Assembly (NCBI GenBank): GCA_022448005.1
Contig: JAKUTK010000026.1
Span: forward strand, 1 to 61,779
Source of the DNA: Pseudomonas sp.
GTDB lineage: Bacteria; Pseudomonadota; Gammaproteobacteria; Pseudomonadales; Pseudomonadaceae
Direction of reading: 5' to 3'
DNA length: 61,779 nt
Of the stretch, positions 9,080 through 17,609 are shown one piece after another. A program made the position numbers and the translations under genes. The notes beneath the pieces are model-generated. The model saw nothing but the letters and a program-made list of their open reading frames with translations. It did not search any database and was not told where the DNA came from. Position 1 is the first letter of the stretch. Every line of letters starts with the position of its first letter.

Positions 9080-9112
9080 CGGCGCAGCCTCGATCCAATA
9101 GGACACTCGACC

Positions 9113-9177
9113 GTAGGAGCCAGCTTGCTGGCGAAGCTGTTTTCGGCGCTGCGGTTCGCGAGCAAGCTCGCTCCTAC
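9113..9177. repeat. REP-like palindrome, copy 1
   Basis: A 65-bp imperfect palindrome running from GTAGGAGCCAGCTTGCTGGC to GCGAGCAAGCTCGCTCCTAC. The arms match the common pseudomonad repetitive extragenic palindrome core GTAGGAGCGAGCTTGCTCGC. This copy differs from the other two in its central loop. It ends 34 bases before the recD start on the minus strand. Confidence 0.85.
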
Positions 9178-9259
9178 AAAAGCGAGTGCACTCTCGCTGG
9201 GAGGTTCGTGGACAGGCCGCCCGGAGCCGCCGCGTCTTTGGATGGCACAGACCCCGACC

Positions 9260-9324
9260 GTAGGAGCCAGCTTGCTGGCGAAGCTCTCCTGGACGCCGCG
9301 GTTCGCGAGCAAGCTCGCTCCTAC
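9260..9324. repeat. REP-like palindrome, copy 2
   Basis: Second 65-bp palindrome, identical to copy 3 as far as I can compare them by eye. Its loop contains CTCCTGGACGCC where copy 1 has a different loop. Confidence 0.85.
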
Positions 9325-9406
9325 AAAAGCGAGTGCACTCTCGCTGGGAGGTTCGTGGACAGGCCGCTCGGAGCCGCCGCGTCTTTGGATGGCACAGACC
9401 CCGACC

Positions 9407-9471
9407 GTAGGAGCCAGCTTGCTGGCGAAGCTCTCCTGGACGCCGCGGTTCGCGAGCAAGCTCGCTCCTAC
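9407..9471. repeat. REP-like palindrome, copy 3
   Basis: Third 65-bp palindrome, ending 14 bases from the recB stop codon. In the transcript of recB it would form the first strong hairpin, a position typical of REP elements that protect the 3' end of a message. Confidence 0.85.
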
Positions 9472-9485
9472 AAAGGCTGCTTGCA

Positions 9486-12400
9486 TCACTTGCCCTCCTC
9501 AAATAATCGATCCAACGCATCGAGCAGCGCATCGTCCGGGCGCGCAAAATAGACGCCGGCTTCGGGCATGCCGCGCAGGAAAAGGTAAAAAGCGCCGCCG
9601 AGCTGTTCGTCGCTGAAATCGGCCAGGCGTTGGCGTAGGAAGCGGCGCAGCGCCACTAGGTAGATCAGGTATTGCAGGTAATAGTGCTCGCCGGCCAGCG
9701 CCTGCAGCAGCCGCTCGCCGCCGTAATAGCTGACATCCGGCCCGAGCCAGTTGGATTTGTAGTCGGCGATGTACCAACGGCCGTCGTGCTCAAAGGTCAG
9801 GTCGATGAAGCCCTTGAGAAAGCCCTTGAGGCTGTCGAATTCCAGTCGAGCCGCCGCTTCGCGCAGCGGTTCGGCGAGGCCGTTGGCTGGATCGACCAGC
9901 AGACTGCGCAGCCGCGCCACGTCTAGCTCCCGCACCGGAAAGGTAAAACCCAGCTCGGGCAGACGACGGGACGACTGCAATGCGGCGAGGGACAGCCCGG
10001 CGCCGTCCAGATCGGTTTCCAGCACTTTTTGAAGATGCCCGGTGGCAATCTCCTTCCACTCCAGCGGCAGGCCGTAAGCCTGCAACCCCGGCTCGACCAG
10101 CTCATCCAGTTCGCCTTTGCCACGCGCCCAGTCTTCGAGAATGGCGTGAAGGCAGGTACCGGCACGTGCACCACGGGGAAACGCGAAGAAGCCGCTGCCC
10201 GGCTCGCCGGCATCGGGGATGGCCAGGGCGTCGCGGTCGGGCGCTTCCATATGCATGCCGGCCGCAAGGCCGGAAAAGCTACCGATCCGCCAGGCGCTGT
10301 GCAGGCTGCGAGTGAGCTGCGATAGCTGCTGGGGCGCTGCCGCACGACCGGGCCCTTGGGCACTGGCTTCACGCACCTCCAGCGGCAGGCAGGCCATATG
10401 GCCGCTGCTTTCTTCGATCAGTCGCTCGATGGCCAGGCGCAGGCTGCCGCCGTTGAGGTCCGCCAGATGATTGCCCAGCTCGGTCAAAGGGTGCTCGCCA
10501 GGCAATTCACGGCCGTGTAGCAGCCAGGCCAGGGCACTGGTGTGCAGGCCTTCGTCAGCCAGACTGCCATCTTTCTTCGGCTTGCACAGATTGACCGGCC
10601 CCCAGTGCAGCCAGAGCCGATCACGGGCGCGGGTCAGGGCGACGTAGGCCAGACGCAGCTGCTCGGCAAAGACCTCCTGGCGGGCACGTTCCAGATTGTC
10701 CTGCAGTTCGCCGCTGCCCAGATCCAGCAGCGGCTGGCCTTCGGCGTCGTGGCAGCGGGCGCTGTCGCGGTTCTTGCCGAGCAGCTTGCCGTCCCAGAGA
10801 AAGGGGCAGAACACCAGTGGGTATTCCAAACCCTTGCTGGTGTGGATGGTGACGATCTGCACCCGCTCGGCATCGCTTTCCAGGCGCAGCAGGGCTTCCT
10901 CCCCAGCGCCTTCGCTGCCGCGTTGGGCATTGAACCAGGCGAGCAGCGGCTCCAGCCCCGGGCGCAGCAGGCTTTCGGCCTGCAACAGTTCGCCCAGGTG
11001 CAAGAGATTGGTCAGTCGGCGCTCGCCATCGACCCGCGCCAGCAGCCGCTCGGCCACCGCCTGTTCATCGAGCCAGGCACGAAACACGCGCATAAAACCC
11101 TGCTGCTGCCAGAGCTGGTGATAGCGCTCGGAGGCTTCGCGTTCAGCGTCCCACTGTTGCTGATCATCCTGACAACGGGCCAGATCGGCAGCGCTGCGGC
11201 CCAGCAGGCGCGTGGCCAGGGCATAGCGCAGCAAGCCTTCGCGACCGGGTTCAGCGTAGGCGGCCAGCACCGCGGCCAGCTCGCCGGCCTCCTCGCTGCG
11301 CCAGACGCTGTCGCGCCCACGGCGCACGCTGGGCACACCGCGTGCGGCCAGTTCATCAGCGATCATCCCTGCCTGCCGGTGGTTGGCCACCAGCACGGCG
11401 ATATCGCCACCCTTGAGCGGTGTGAACTCGCCGTCCTTGTCGAAACCAGCACGGCCCTCTGCAGCGCCTGCCAGATGCAGGGCAATACGCCGTGCGGTGT
11501 CGCTCGCCGCCAATTGCCCAGCCTCACCCTTGCCCAGCGAATCGTCGCCGAGCCAGACAAGCGACAGCGGCGCCGCCTCGTCCTCCTCCACCAGCCGCAA
11601 GCCCGCACGCGGCTTGTCGGCCGCACCTACAGCTGGATAGCGCAGATCAGATTGGGCAAACGGCTGCGGATGATCGAACAGCTGGTTCAACGCGGCGATC
11701 AGCTCCGGCGTCGAGCGGTAATTGGTCGGCAGGTTGAAGGGCTCGCGATCGGCCTGCTGCTTGGCAGTCATATAGGTCGCCAGATCCGCACCGCGGAAGG
11801 CGTAGATCGCCTGCTTGGGATCGCCGACAAAACACAGCGACGCCTCGCTGGACTCTGCATAAACGCGGTTGAAGATGGCGTACTGGATCGGGTCGGTGTC
11901 CTGAAACTCGTCGATCAACGCCAGCGGATAGGTGGCACGCAACGAAGCCGCCAAGTCTTTGCCGACAGGCCCTTGCAGCGCCTGATCCAGCCGGTTGAGC
12001 AGATCGTCGAAGGCCAACAGCCGCTGCGCCGCCTTGCGCTCCGGCAATTCGCGGTTGAGCCGTTCGAGCAGTGCGACCTGCAGGGCGATCAGCCGTTGCT
12101 TGCCGGCCGGCAGCGCTTCGGCGACCTGATCGGCCAGTTCATCCAGTGCATGGGCCAGCTCACAGACCGGCGCGTCATAGCCCTTCTTACAGGCCTTGTT
12201 CAAAGCTCGAACGCCGAATTTGGCCGCGCCGTCGGGCAGGTCGAACATCACTGCCGGGTCGGAAAAATAGGCGTCCAGTTCCACCTGCCAGGGGGCGAAC
12301 TTGATGTTCTTGTGGGTGCTCTGGCTGAGCCCGCCATGGGCCAGCAGCTCAGAGACCCAAGCGCTGCCAGCTCGCTTCCACAACTCGGCAGCGCGCTGCC

Positions 12401-13034
12401 AGGCAGATTCTACCGCGCGCAGGTCGGCGGCAACGGGCGCCCCCTGCGGCTCGACGCGCAGATAGGGCTTGCCCAGGTGACTGCGCAGCCGCTGGCGCAG
12501 CCAGACGGGTGTGATTCGGCTCTTCGCCAGGAAGCGCGCCCAGGCTGGATCGGCGTCGGCCAGCTCGCTGCGCCAGGCGTCGGCGAGCAGCGCGTCAATA
12601 ATCTCGCGGTCATCGGCGGTCAGCTCGCTGTCGAAATCGCCACCGGCCTCGAAGGCCGCATCCTGCAGCGCGCGCTGGCAGAAGCCGTGAATGGTGAAGA
12701 TCGCCGCTTCGTCGAAACCATGCACGGCCAGCAACAGGCGGCGGCGCGAAGCTTCATCCGGGTAGCGCGCGTGCAAGCGGTTGAGGAAATCGTCGCTGCT
12801 CGGCGTGCCTTCATAGACCGCCAGCAGATCGGCCAGCCGCGCACGGATGCGCTCGCGCAGTTCGGCCGTGGCTGCAGTCGTGTAGGTGACCACGAGGATC
12901 TGCCCCACCGACAACTGTCGCTCCAGCAGCAAACGGGCGTAAAGCGCCGTCAGCGTCCAGGTTTTTCCGGTGCCGGCGCTGGCCTCGATCAGCGAGCGGC
13001 CATCGAAGCGGGAATCGAGCAGGTCGAGTTTCAT
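9486..13034 (-). CDS. recB: Exodeoxyribonuclease V subunit beta, RecB helicase-nuclease
   Basis: The 3'-5' helicase and nuclease subunit of RecBCD, 1182 residues. The Walker A is EASAGTGKTWTL (about residues 17-28), followed by the UvrD-type motifs LIDEFQDTDPIQY and FVGDPKQAIYAFRGAD, motif IV-VI segments (VQIVTIHTSKGLEYPLVF, RLAYVALTRARDRLWLHW) and a C-terminal nuclease domain with the catalytic GFIDLTFEHDGRWYIADYKSNWLG. All key residues (D, D, K) are intact. Its ATG overlaps the recC stop by four bases, so it is translationally coupled to recC. A very long antisense frame opposite it is a codon-bias shadow. Confidence 0.97.
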   Translation of the reverse strand: MKLDLLDSRFDGRSLIEASAGTGKTWTLTALYARLLLERQLSVGQILVVTYTTAATAELRERIRARLADLLAVYEGTPSSDDFLNRLHARYPDEASRRRLLLAVHGFDEAAIFTIHGFCQRALQDAAFEAGGDFDSELTADDREIIDALLADAWRSELADADPAWARFLAKSRITPVWLRQRLRSHLGKPYLRVEPQGAPVAADLRAVESAWQRAAELWKRAGSAWVSELLAHGGLSQSTHKNIKFAPWQVELDAYFSDPAVMFDLPDGAAKFGVRALNKACKKGYDAPVCELAHALDELADQVAEALPAGKQRLIALQVALLERLNRELPERKAAQRLLAFDDLLNRLDQALQGPVGKDLAASLRATYPLALIDEFQDTDPIQYAIFNRVYAESSEASLCFVGDPKQAIYAFRGADLATYMTAKQQADREPFNLPTNYRSTPELIAALNQLFDHPQPFAQSDLRYPAVGAADKPRAGLRLVEEDEAAPLSLVWLGDDSLGKGEAGQLAASDTARRIALHLAGAAEGRAGFDKDGEFTPLKGGDIAVLVANHRQAGMIADELAARGVPSVRRGRDSVWRSEEAGELAAVLAAYAEPGREGLLRYALATRLLGRSAADLARCQDDQQQWDAEREASERYHQLWQQQGFMRVFRAWLDEQAVAERLLARVDGERRLTNLLHLGELLQAESLLRPGLEPLLAWFNAQRGSEGAGEEALLRLESDAERVQIVTIHTSKGLEYPLVFCPFLWDGKLLGKNRDSARCHDAEGQPLLDLGSGELQDNLERARQEVFAEQLRLAYVALTRARDRLWLHWGPVNLCKPKKDGSLADEGLHTSALAWLLHGRELPGEHPLTELGNHLADLNGGSLRLAIERLIEESSGHMACLPLEVREASAQGPGRAAAPQQLSQLTRSLHSAWRIGSFSGLAAGMHMEAPDRDALAIPDAGEPGSGFFAFPRGARAGTCLHAILEDWARGKGELDELVEPGLQAYGLPLEWKEIATGHLQKVLETDLDGAGLSLAALQSSRRLPELGFTFPVRELDVARLRSLLVDPANGLAEPLREAAARLEFDSLKGFLKGFIDLTFEHDGRWYIADYKSNWLGPDVSYYGGERLLQALAGEHYYLQYLIYLVALRRFLRQRLADFSDEQLGGAFYLFLRGMPEAGVYFARPDDALLDALDRLFEEGK

Positions 13035-16000
13035 TGGTCTTCCTCCTCATCGGCCAAGGCATCCAGCGCGGGACCTATCAGCTGTTGGGCCAGGGTTTCG
13101 AAGCGCTCATTCAGCGGATCACCGTCGCGGAAGGCCAAGGCGTTCCAAGGGTCTTCAGCCTCGGCAGCGATAGGACTGAACTCCGCCCCCAGCCAGGCTT
13201 CACGGGCGCGCTTGCGGCCACAGTCGAGCGGTTCGCTGCCTCGGGCTGGCTTGCGATAACCCTTGACGAAGGCATGGCTGCTACGCGGCAGTAGCGGCAG
13301 CGGCTCGCAGATGGCACTGCGATAGGCGGCGAGCCAGGGTTCGAGCAGCTCGGTGGCGTTCCCCAGCGGGCCCAGCTGCCAATCGCCTGCAGGCGAAAGC
13401 ATCAAACTGCTGCGTTCGATACCCGGCGTGGCGGACAGGTTGAGCAGCAGATGGCGCAGCCAGAACGGCGGCAGATCCCACTCGCCGAGGCGGCCGAGCT
13501 TCCAGCCGAACAATCCGGCCGGCGTCACGCCGTCGAGCCAACCGTGCACCCGCACGCCGGCCAGGGTGATATCGACCGGCAGCGGCTCGGGCACCGCGTC
13601 CGGGCGCAGTTCGAACAGGCGCGGCGCGAAGGCACGCACCGGCCCGCGCAGTTTGCCCCACAGCGCCTGGCCCAGTTCGCCGGTGGGCAGCCAACCGGCA
13701 GCACAGGCCATGCGGCGTTCGTCTTCATCGCACCAGCCGTGCTCCATCGCCTGCAGTGACAGGCGCCGCAGGCCGTTCCAGGCCGGCATCTCCAGATCGA
13801 AGGGCTCGTCGCTGGCGAGCGATTCCTGATCGTCGGCCAGGCGCAAACCGAGGCGCTGCTCCAGCAGAAAACGCGCCGGATGGCGAAAGCACCGCAACAG
13901 CTGCGACGGTTCGATGGTCAGCCAGGCCTCGTCTGGCTCGGCGAGCAGGCTGGCGAAGGGTTGCGGCTGAGTCTGCGGCGGCTCGGCCAGGCGCTGGGCG
14001 GCGCGGAACCACGGCAGCGAAAAACCCGCACAGGGCGCATCGCCGAAATTGCGTGGAGAAAACGGCTGTAATGGGTGGGCGACAAGGATCTTTCCGCTAG
14101 CCGTCTTAGGCGCAGGCTCGTTGGCGCTCTTGGATGTCAGATCAGCAGGCGGCAACACCGCGGTCATATCGACCGCTTCGAGCACTTCGCTGAGCAACAC
14201 GGAAGGCGGCAACACCGCGTTGTCACGCGGGTCGCGGCCGACATAGGACAGGTACAGCGCCTCTCGCGCAGAGAGCAGGGTTTCCAGCAGCAGATAGCGG
14301 TCGTCGAGACGTCGTGCACGATCCCCGCGCCGCGGATGGCGACCGATCAGGTCGAAACCCGACGGCGGTGTACGTCGCGGAAACGCGCCGTCGTCCAGGC
14401 CCAGCAGGCAGACCACGCGGAACGGCAGGCTGCGCATCGGCACCATGGTGCAGAAGGTCACCGCACCGGTGAGAAAGCCCGAGGCGCCGCCGCCCTGCTG
14501 CAGGGCGGCGCTGAGCTGCTGGTGCACCAGTTCCAGTTCGATGGGTCGCGTCAGGTCTGCAGCCTGGGCCTGATCGCGCAACGCCGCGCAGGCCTGGGAC
14601 AACAAGAGCAGCGTGTCGCCGGCTTCGCGCTCGTCGCACAGGGTGTCGATCAGGATTTGCAGGTCATCGGCCCACTCGGACAACGGACGCGGCCGAGCCA
14701 GTTGATCTGCCAGTGTCCCGAGACGTTCGACAAATTCCACCAGCCGCCCCAGCAACTGCCCGCGCGCGCCTTCAAGCGCATCCAGCGGCCAGTGTTCGCC
14801 GAGCAGTGGCGCGTGGTCGCCAGCCAGTTGCGGCGGCGCGGCAAAGCCCAGCAGCAGACGGTCCAGACCCTGGCGCCAGGTAAAAGCCGATTCGTCCGGC
14901 AGGCCGAGACGCGCCCGCTGACTGCCGTCACGGCCCCAGCGCACGCCGGCTTCGCGCAACCAGTCGCGCAGCAGCGGCAGGTCTTCGCTTTCGATGCCGG
15001 CGCGGCGGGCAATGGCCGGCTGCTCCAGCCAGGCGAGGACTTCTTCGGCGGTGAAACGGCTCTGCGCCAGCATCAGCAATTCGAGGAAGGCCTCGATCAG
15101 CGGCATCTCGGCGCGCAGGCTGCGGTCGGCCAGGCTGTAGGGAATCCGCGGGCTGCCCTCGCGGGGGGCGAACACGGCTTCGATAAAGGGTGCGTAGCGC
15201 TCGATATCGGGGGTCAGCACCACCACCTGATCAGGCGTTAGCGCCGGGTTGGCGGCGAAACGCGCCAGCAGCTGGTCATGCAGAATCTCCACCTCGCGCA
15301 GCGGCGAATGGGCGATATGCACTTCCAGCGAACGGTCGTCCTCGGCCAGGCTGATGCGCTCCTCGGGCTGCCGGGTGCGCAGGCGCAGGATGTCGTTCTG
15401 CAGGGCGTGCAGCAGGCTGTCGTCGCGCAGGTCTTCGTCTTCGGAATAGAGGCCGAACTCCTGGCTGCCTTCGCTGGCGGTCAGGCTGAACAAGGAATCG
15501 AAGAAATCGCGGCCCTGCTTGCCGAGACTGGCCAGCAGCGGATGGCCGACGTCGAGATACCAATCGTCAGCCCCGCTCTCGGGCTGGCGCGCCAGCTCGC
15601 GGATATCACGAATCTCGCCCCAGGCCTCGCGGCTGGGGTTGAGTGCGCAGACCACCACGTCGATATGCTGCGCCAGGCCGTCGAGCACGCGCAGGTGGTG
15701 CGGTGGCAGGCTGCTGATACCGAACACCAGCAGACGCTCCGGCAGCCCCGACAAGGGCTCGTCGCTGTAGAGCCGCTGTAGCAGATCGCCCAGCAGCCGT
15801 GCCCGGTGCGGGTGGCCGTCCTTGGTCAGCTCGCGCCAGAGCAGCGCCTGCCAGGCTTCATCAGGGCCGAGATCGAAGGTTTCGCCACGCTCCCAGGCCG
15901 CCAGCCAGTCGTCGCGATAGAGCAGGTACTGGTCGAACACGTCGGCGATCTTCGCCGCCAGCGACAATCGTCGGCGCTCGTCGCCGCCGTCGAGGTACTG

Positions 16001-16333
16001 CGCCAGACGTGGCGCCAGCTCAAGATTGGCTGGTTCGCAGAGCCAGCCATAGAGGCGCCAGGTCAGGGTCGTCGGGGAGAACGCCGATTGCTCCGGCAGG
16101 CTGCCCAGCACGGTGCGGCTCAGGTCCCAGACGAACTTGGCCGGCAGCTGAATCTCCAGCTGCATGGCGATGCCCTGCTTGCGCGCCAGCTCCAGCGTCA
16201 GCCAGCGACCCATGCCCTGGCTCGGCACCACCACCAGCGCCGGGGCAAAGGGGTCGGCGAGCGGCTGGGCGAGCAGGCGCGTGGCCAGTTCACCGAGGGT
16301 TTCAAGGTCAGGGGCGTGATAGAGGCTGAGCAT
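13031..16333 (-). CDS. recC: Exodeoxyribonuclease V subunit gamma, RecC
   Basis: Scaffold and Chi-scanning subunit of RecBCD, 1100 residues from the chosen ATG at 16333 (MLSLYHAPDLETLGELATRLL). RecC-family signatures include VVPSQGMGRWLTLELARKQGIAMQ near the N-terminus, LPERLLVFGISSLPPHHLRVLDGLAQHIDV, and VVCLLGLDDGAFPRRTPPSGFDLI. Two in-frame upstream starts (16411 and 16447) exist; the first is preceded by GGAG at long spacing, so the N-terminus is uncertain by up to 38 codons. It is the first gene of recC-recB-recD. Chi recognition specificity cannot be deduced. Confidence 0.93.
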   Translation of the reverse strand: MLSLYHAPDLETLGELATRLLAQPLADPFAPALVVVPSQGMGRWLTLELARKQGIAMQLEIQLPAKFVWDLSRTVLGSLPEQSAFSPTTLTWRLYGWLCEPANLELAPRLAQYLDGGDERRRLSLAAKIADVFDQYLLYRDDWLAAWERGETFDLGPDEAWQALLWRELTKDGHPHRARLLGDLLQRLYSDEPLSGLPERLLVFGISSLPPHHLRVLDGLAQHIDVVVCALNPSREAWGEIRDIRELARQPESGADDWYLDVGHPLLASLGKQGRDFFDSLFSLTASEGSQEFGLYSEDEDLRDDSLLHALQNDILRLRTRQPEERISLAEDDRSLEVHIAHSPLREVEILHDQLLARFAANPALTPDQVVVLTPDIERYAPFIEAVFAPREGSPRIPYSLADRSLRAEMPLIEAFLELLMLAQSRFTAEEVLAWLEQPAIARRAGIESEDLPLLRDWLREAGVRWGRDGSQRARLGLPDESAFTWRQGLDRLLLGFAAPPQLAGDHAPLLGEHWPLDALEGARGQLLGRLVEFVERLGTLADQLARPRPLSEWADDLQILIDTLCDEREAGDTLLLLSQACAALRDQAQAADLTRPIELELVHQQLSAALQQGGGASGFLTGAVTFCTMVPMRSLPFRVVCLLGLDDGAFPRRTPPSGFDLIGRHPRRGDRARRLDDRYLLLETLLSAREALYLSYVGRDPRDNAVLPPSVLLSEVLEAVDMTAVLPPADLTSKSANEPAPKTASGKILVAHPLQPFSPRNFGDAPCAGFSLPWFRAAQRLAEPPQTQPQPFASLLAEPDEAWLTIEPSQLLRCFRHPARFLLEQRLGLRLADDQESLASDEPFDLEMPAWNGLRRLSLQAMEHGWCDEDERRMACAAGWLPTGELGQALWGKLRGPVRAFAPRLFELRPDAVPEPLPVDITLAGVRVHGWLDGVTPAGLFGWKLGRLGEWDLPPFWLRHLLLNLSATPGIERSSLMLSPAGDWQLGPLGNATELLEPWLAAYRSAICEPLPLLPRSSHAFVKGYRKPARGSEPLDCGRKRAREAWLGAEFSPIAAEAEDPWNALAFRDGDPLNERFETLAQQLIGPALDALADEEEDQ

Positions 16334-16455
16334 CGGGGCGGCTTCGGTTGGGTCAGCGGGCAAGGGTAGCAAGTTCGGGTCGGCGCGCGGAGCGTGTCGT
16401 CCATCTGCCATGCGGCGATTGTTCCTACTCCTTTTGCAGGAAGCCAACGGTCCTT

Positions 16456-16469
16456 GTGATCAATATCAA
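16456..16469. promoter_or_regulatory. Anr/Dnr (FNR-type) box candidate
   Basis: GTGAT-CAAT-ATCAA differs from the FNR/Anr/Dnr consensus TTGAT-N4-ATCAA at a single base. It lies between the divergent recC and tandem-Cache genes, centred 93 bases upstream of the latter and 129 bases upstream of recC. No strong -10 is evident at the ideal distance for class II activation. Confidence 0.4.
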
Positions 16470-16555
16470 TGCCCCCACGGGCCGTAGGATATTTCATAGG
16501 AGGCAGTCCCCATGCACCTTTGCAGCCATCGCCTGCCTCAGGCTAGGAGCAACCG

Positions 16556-17446
16556 ATGAAACTGAACCACCGGAACCTGCTGATTCTTTCACTGGGCGCA
16601 GCGCTATGCGCCTCACCGCTGGCGTATTCCGCCACTGATGGAGCCCAGGCCAAAGGCTCGGTAGAACGCAGCCATGCACGACAGGCCAACGCACTGCTTG
16701 ATCGCGCCGCCACACACCTGCAGCAAGCGGGGCCAGAGCAAGCCCTTGCAGCCTTCAATGACCGTAAGGGCGGCTTCGTTGACGGCCAGCATAATGTGTT
16801 TGTTCTGGACACGGCCGGGACCATGCTCGCCAGCAACGGCGCTTCCCGTGCACTGGTCGGGCTCAACGTGATGGATCTAAAGGATGCCGCCGGCCAGCCC
16901 TTCATCCGCGAGATAGTCGAAGGGGCCAAGACCAGCGACAGCGGCCAGGTCAAGTACCACTGGCTGAACCCGGCCGACAACAAGGTCGAGAACAAGACCA
17001 GCCTGTACCGCAAGGTCGGCGATCAGATTCTGGTGGTCGGCTACTACATCCCCCGCTCCTCCGCCGAACACGCTCAGAAGATGCTCGACGAAGCCGTCTC
17101 GCTGGTGAAGCGCTCGGGCGAAGAGGCGGCCTATCAGGCCTTCAACGACCCTCAGGGTCGCTTCGTGATGAACGACGAATACGTTTTCGTCATTGGCCTG
17201 GAGGACGGCAAATACCGCGCGAGTGGCGCTTCGCCCAACCTGGTGGGCGTCGACGTACGTGAAATCACCGACGCCGCCGGTACGCCGCTGTTCAAGCAGA
17301 TGATCGAAATGGCCAAGGACAAGGGCATCGGCACCGTCGACTACGTGTGGCGCAATCCGGCCACCAATGCGGTGGAGAAAAAACACACCTTGATCCGTCG
17401 AGTCGATGACGTTCTGCTGGGCGTGGGCTACTACACTCCCAAATGA
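16556..17446 (+). CDS. Secreted tandem Cache-domain protein
   Basis: A 296-residue protein with a Sec signal peptide (residues 1-25, ending PLAYSA) and then two copies of a single-Cache ligand-binding domain, about residues 46-167 and 176-296. The copies are plainly homologous: each runs AFND...FV...VFV...ASGAS/ASNGAS...LVGL/LVGV...DAAG.P...V.Y.W.NPA.N.VE.K..L.R.V.D..L.VGYY.P. at an offset of about 129 residues. There is no membrane anchor, kinase, GGDEF or chemoreceptor module, so it is a free periplasmic small-molecule binder. A good AGGAG precedes the ATG. It stands between recC (divergent) and the Na/Pi transporter gene (same strand). Ligand and partner are unknown. Confidence 0.8.
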   Translation: MKLNHRNLLILSLGAALCASPLAYSATDGAQAKGSVERSHARQANALLDRAATHLQQAGPEQALAAFNDRKGGFVDGQHNVFVLDTAGTMLASNGASRALVGLNVMDLKDAAGQPFIREIVEGAKTSDSGQVKYHWLNPADNKVENKTSLYRKVGDQILVVGYYIPRSSAEHAQKMLDEAVSLVKRSGEEAAYQAFNDPQGRFVMNDEYVFVIGLEDGKYRASGASPNLVGVDVREITDAAGTPLFKQMIEMAKDKGIGTVDYVWRNPATNAVEKKHTLIRRVDDVLLGVGYYTPK

Positions 17447-17518
17447 GGCTGGCGGCTCGGCAATAGGCACCTGTGGCGTCATCACTGATGTCATTTTGGT
17501 GAACGGCCGGCTACCGGC

Positions 17519-17588
17519 GATGGTCAACGTTCTATAACTCACAGCTTTTTGTCCTCCCAGGTGCAGGGAGCTGTGGCCGTTGACCATC
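17519..17588 (+). promoter_or_regulatory. Nested hairpin in the Na/Pi transporter leader
   Basis: An 11-bp perfect outer stem (GATGGTCAACG 17519-17529 with CGTTGACCATC 17578-17588) encloses a 7-bp stem (CACAGCT 17540-17546 with AGCTGTG 17569-17575) and an apical CCC/GGG pairing. The structure ends two bases before GAGCCGGAGG, the ribosome-binding site of the gene starting at 17610. A smaller hairpin (GCCGG/CCGGC, 17506-17518) abuts it on the 5' side. This is a candidate RNA control element; no known riboswitch is recognised. Confidence 0.5.
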
Positions 17589-17609
17589 CAGAGCCGGAGG
17601 CCTTGCCCG

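Larger units (their letters stand above)
9113..9471. repeat. 147-bp tandem repeat array between recB and recD
   Basis: Three palindromes begin at 9113, 9260 and 9407, exactly 147 bases apart. The 82-base spacers between them (9178-9259 and 9325-9406) are nearly identical, so the array is two full 147-bp units plus a final palindrome. Because 147 is divisible by three, several frames remain open through the array on both strands, which creates false proteins. It occupies almost the whole 406-base gap between the recB stop (9486) and the recD start (9079). Confidence 0.85.

Noticed and set aside
9080..9547. 156-codon in-frame N-terminal extension of recD
   Set aside because: It is a translation of the 147-bp palindrome array with its repeated peptide. 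The family N-terminus and a ribosome-binding site are at 9079.
10542..13259. 905-codon open frame antisense to recB
   Set aside because: Long antisense frames are normal opposite high-GC genes. It lacks a family match, has glutamine-rich shadow composition and recB is certain on the other strand.
17478..17494. Two GTCAT motifs before the Na/Pi gene as a Pho box
   Set aside because: Their spacing is 12 bases, not 11, and the flanks do not fit CTGTCAT, so PhoB binding is not supported.
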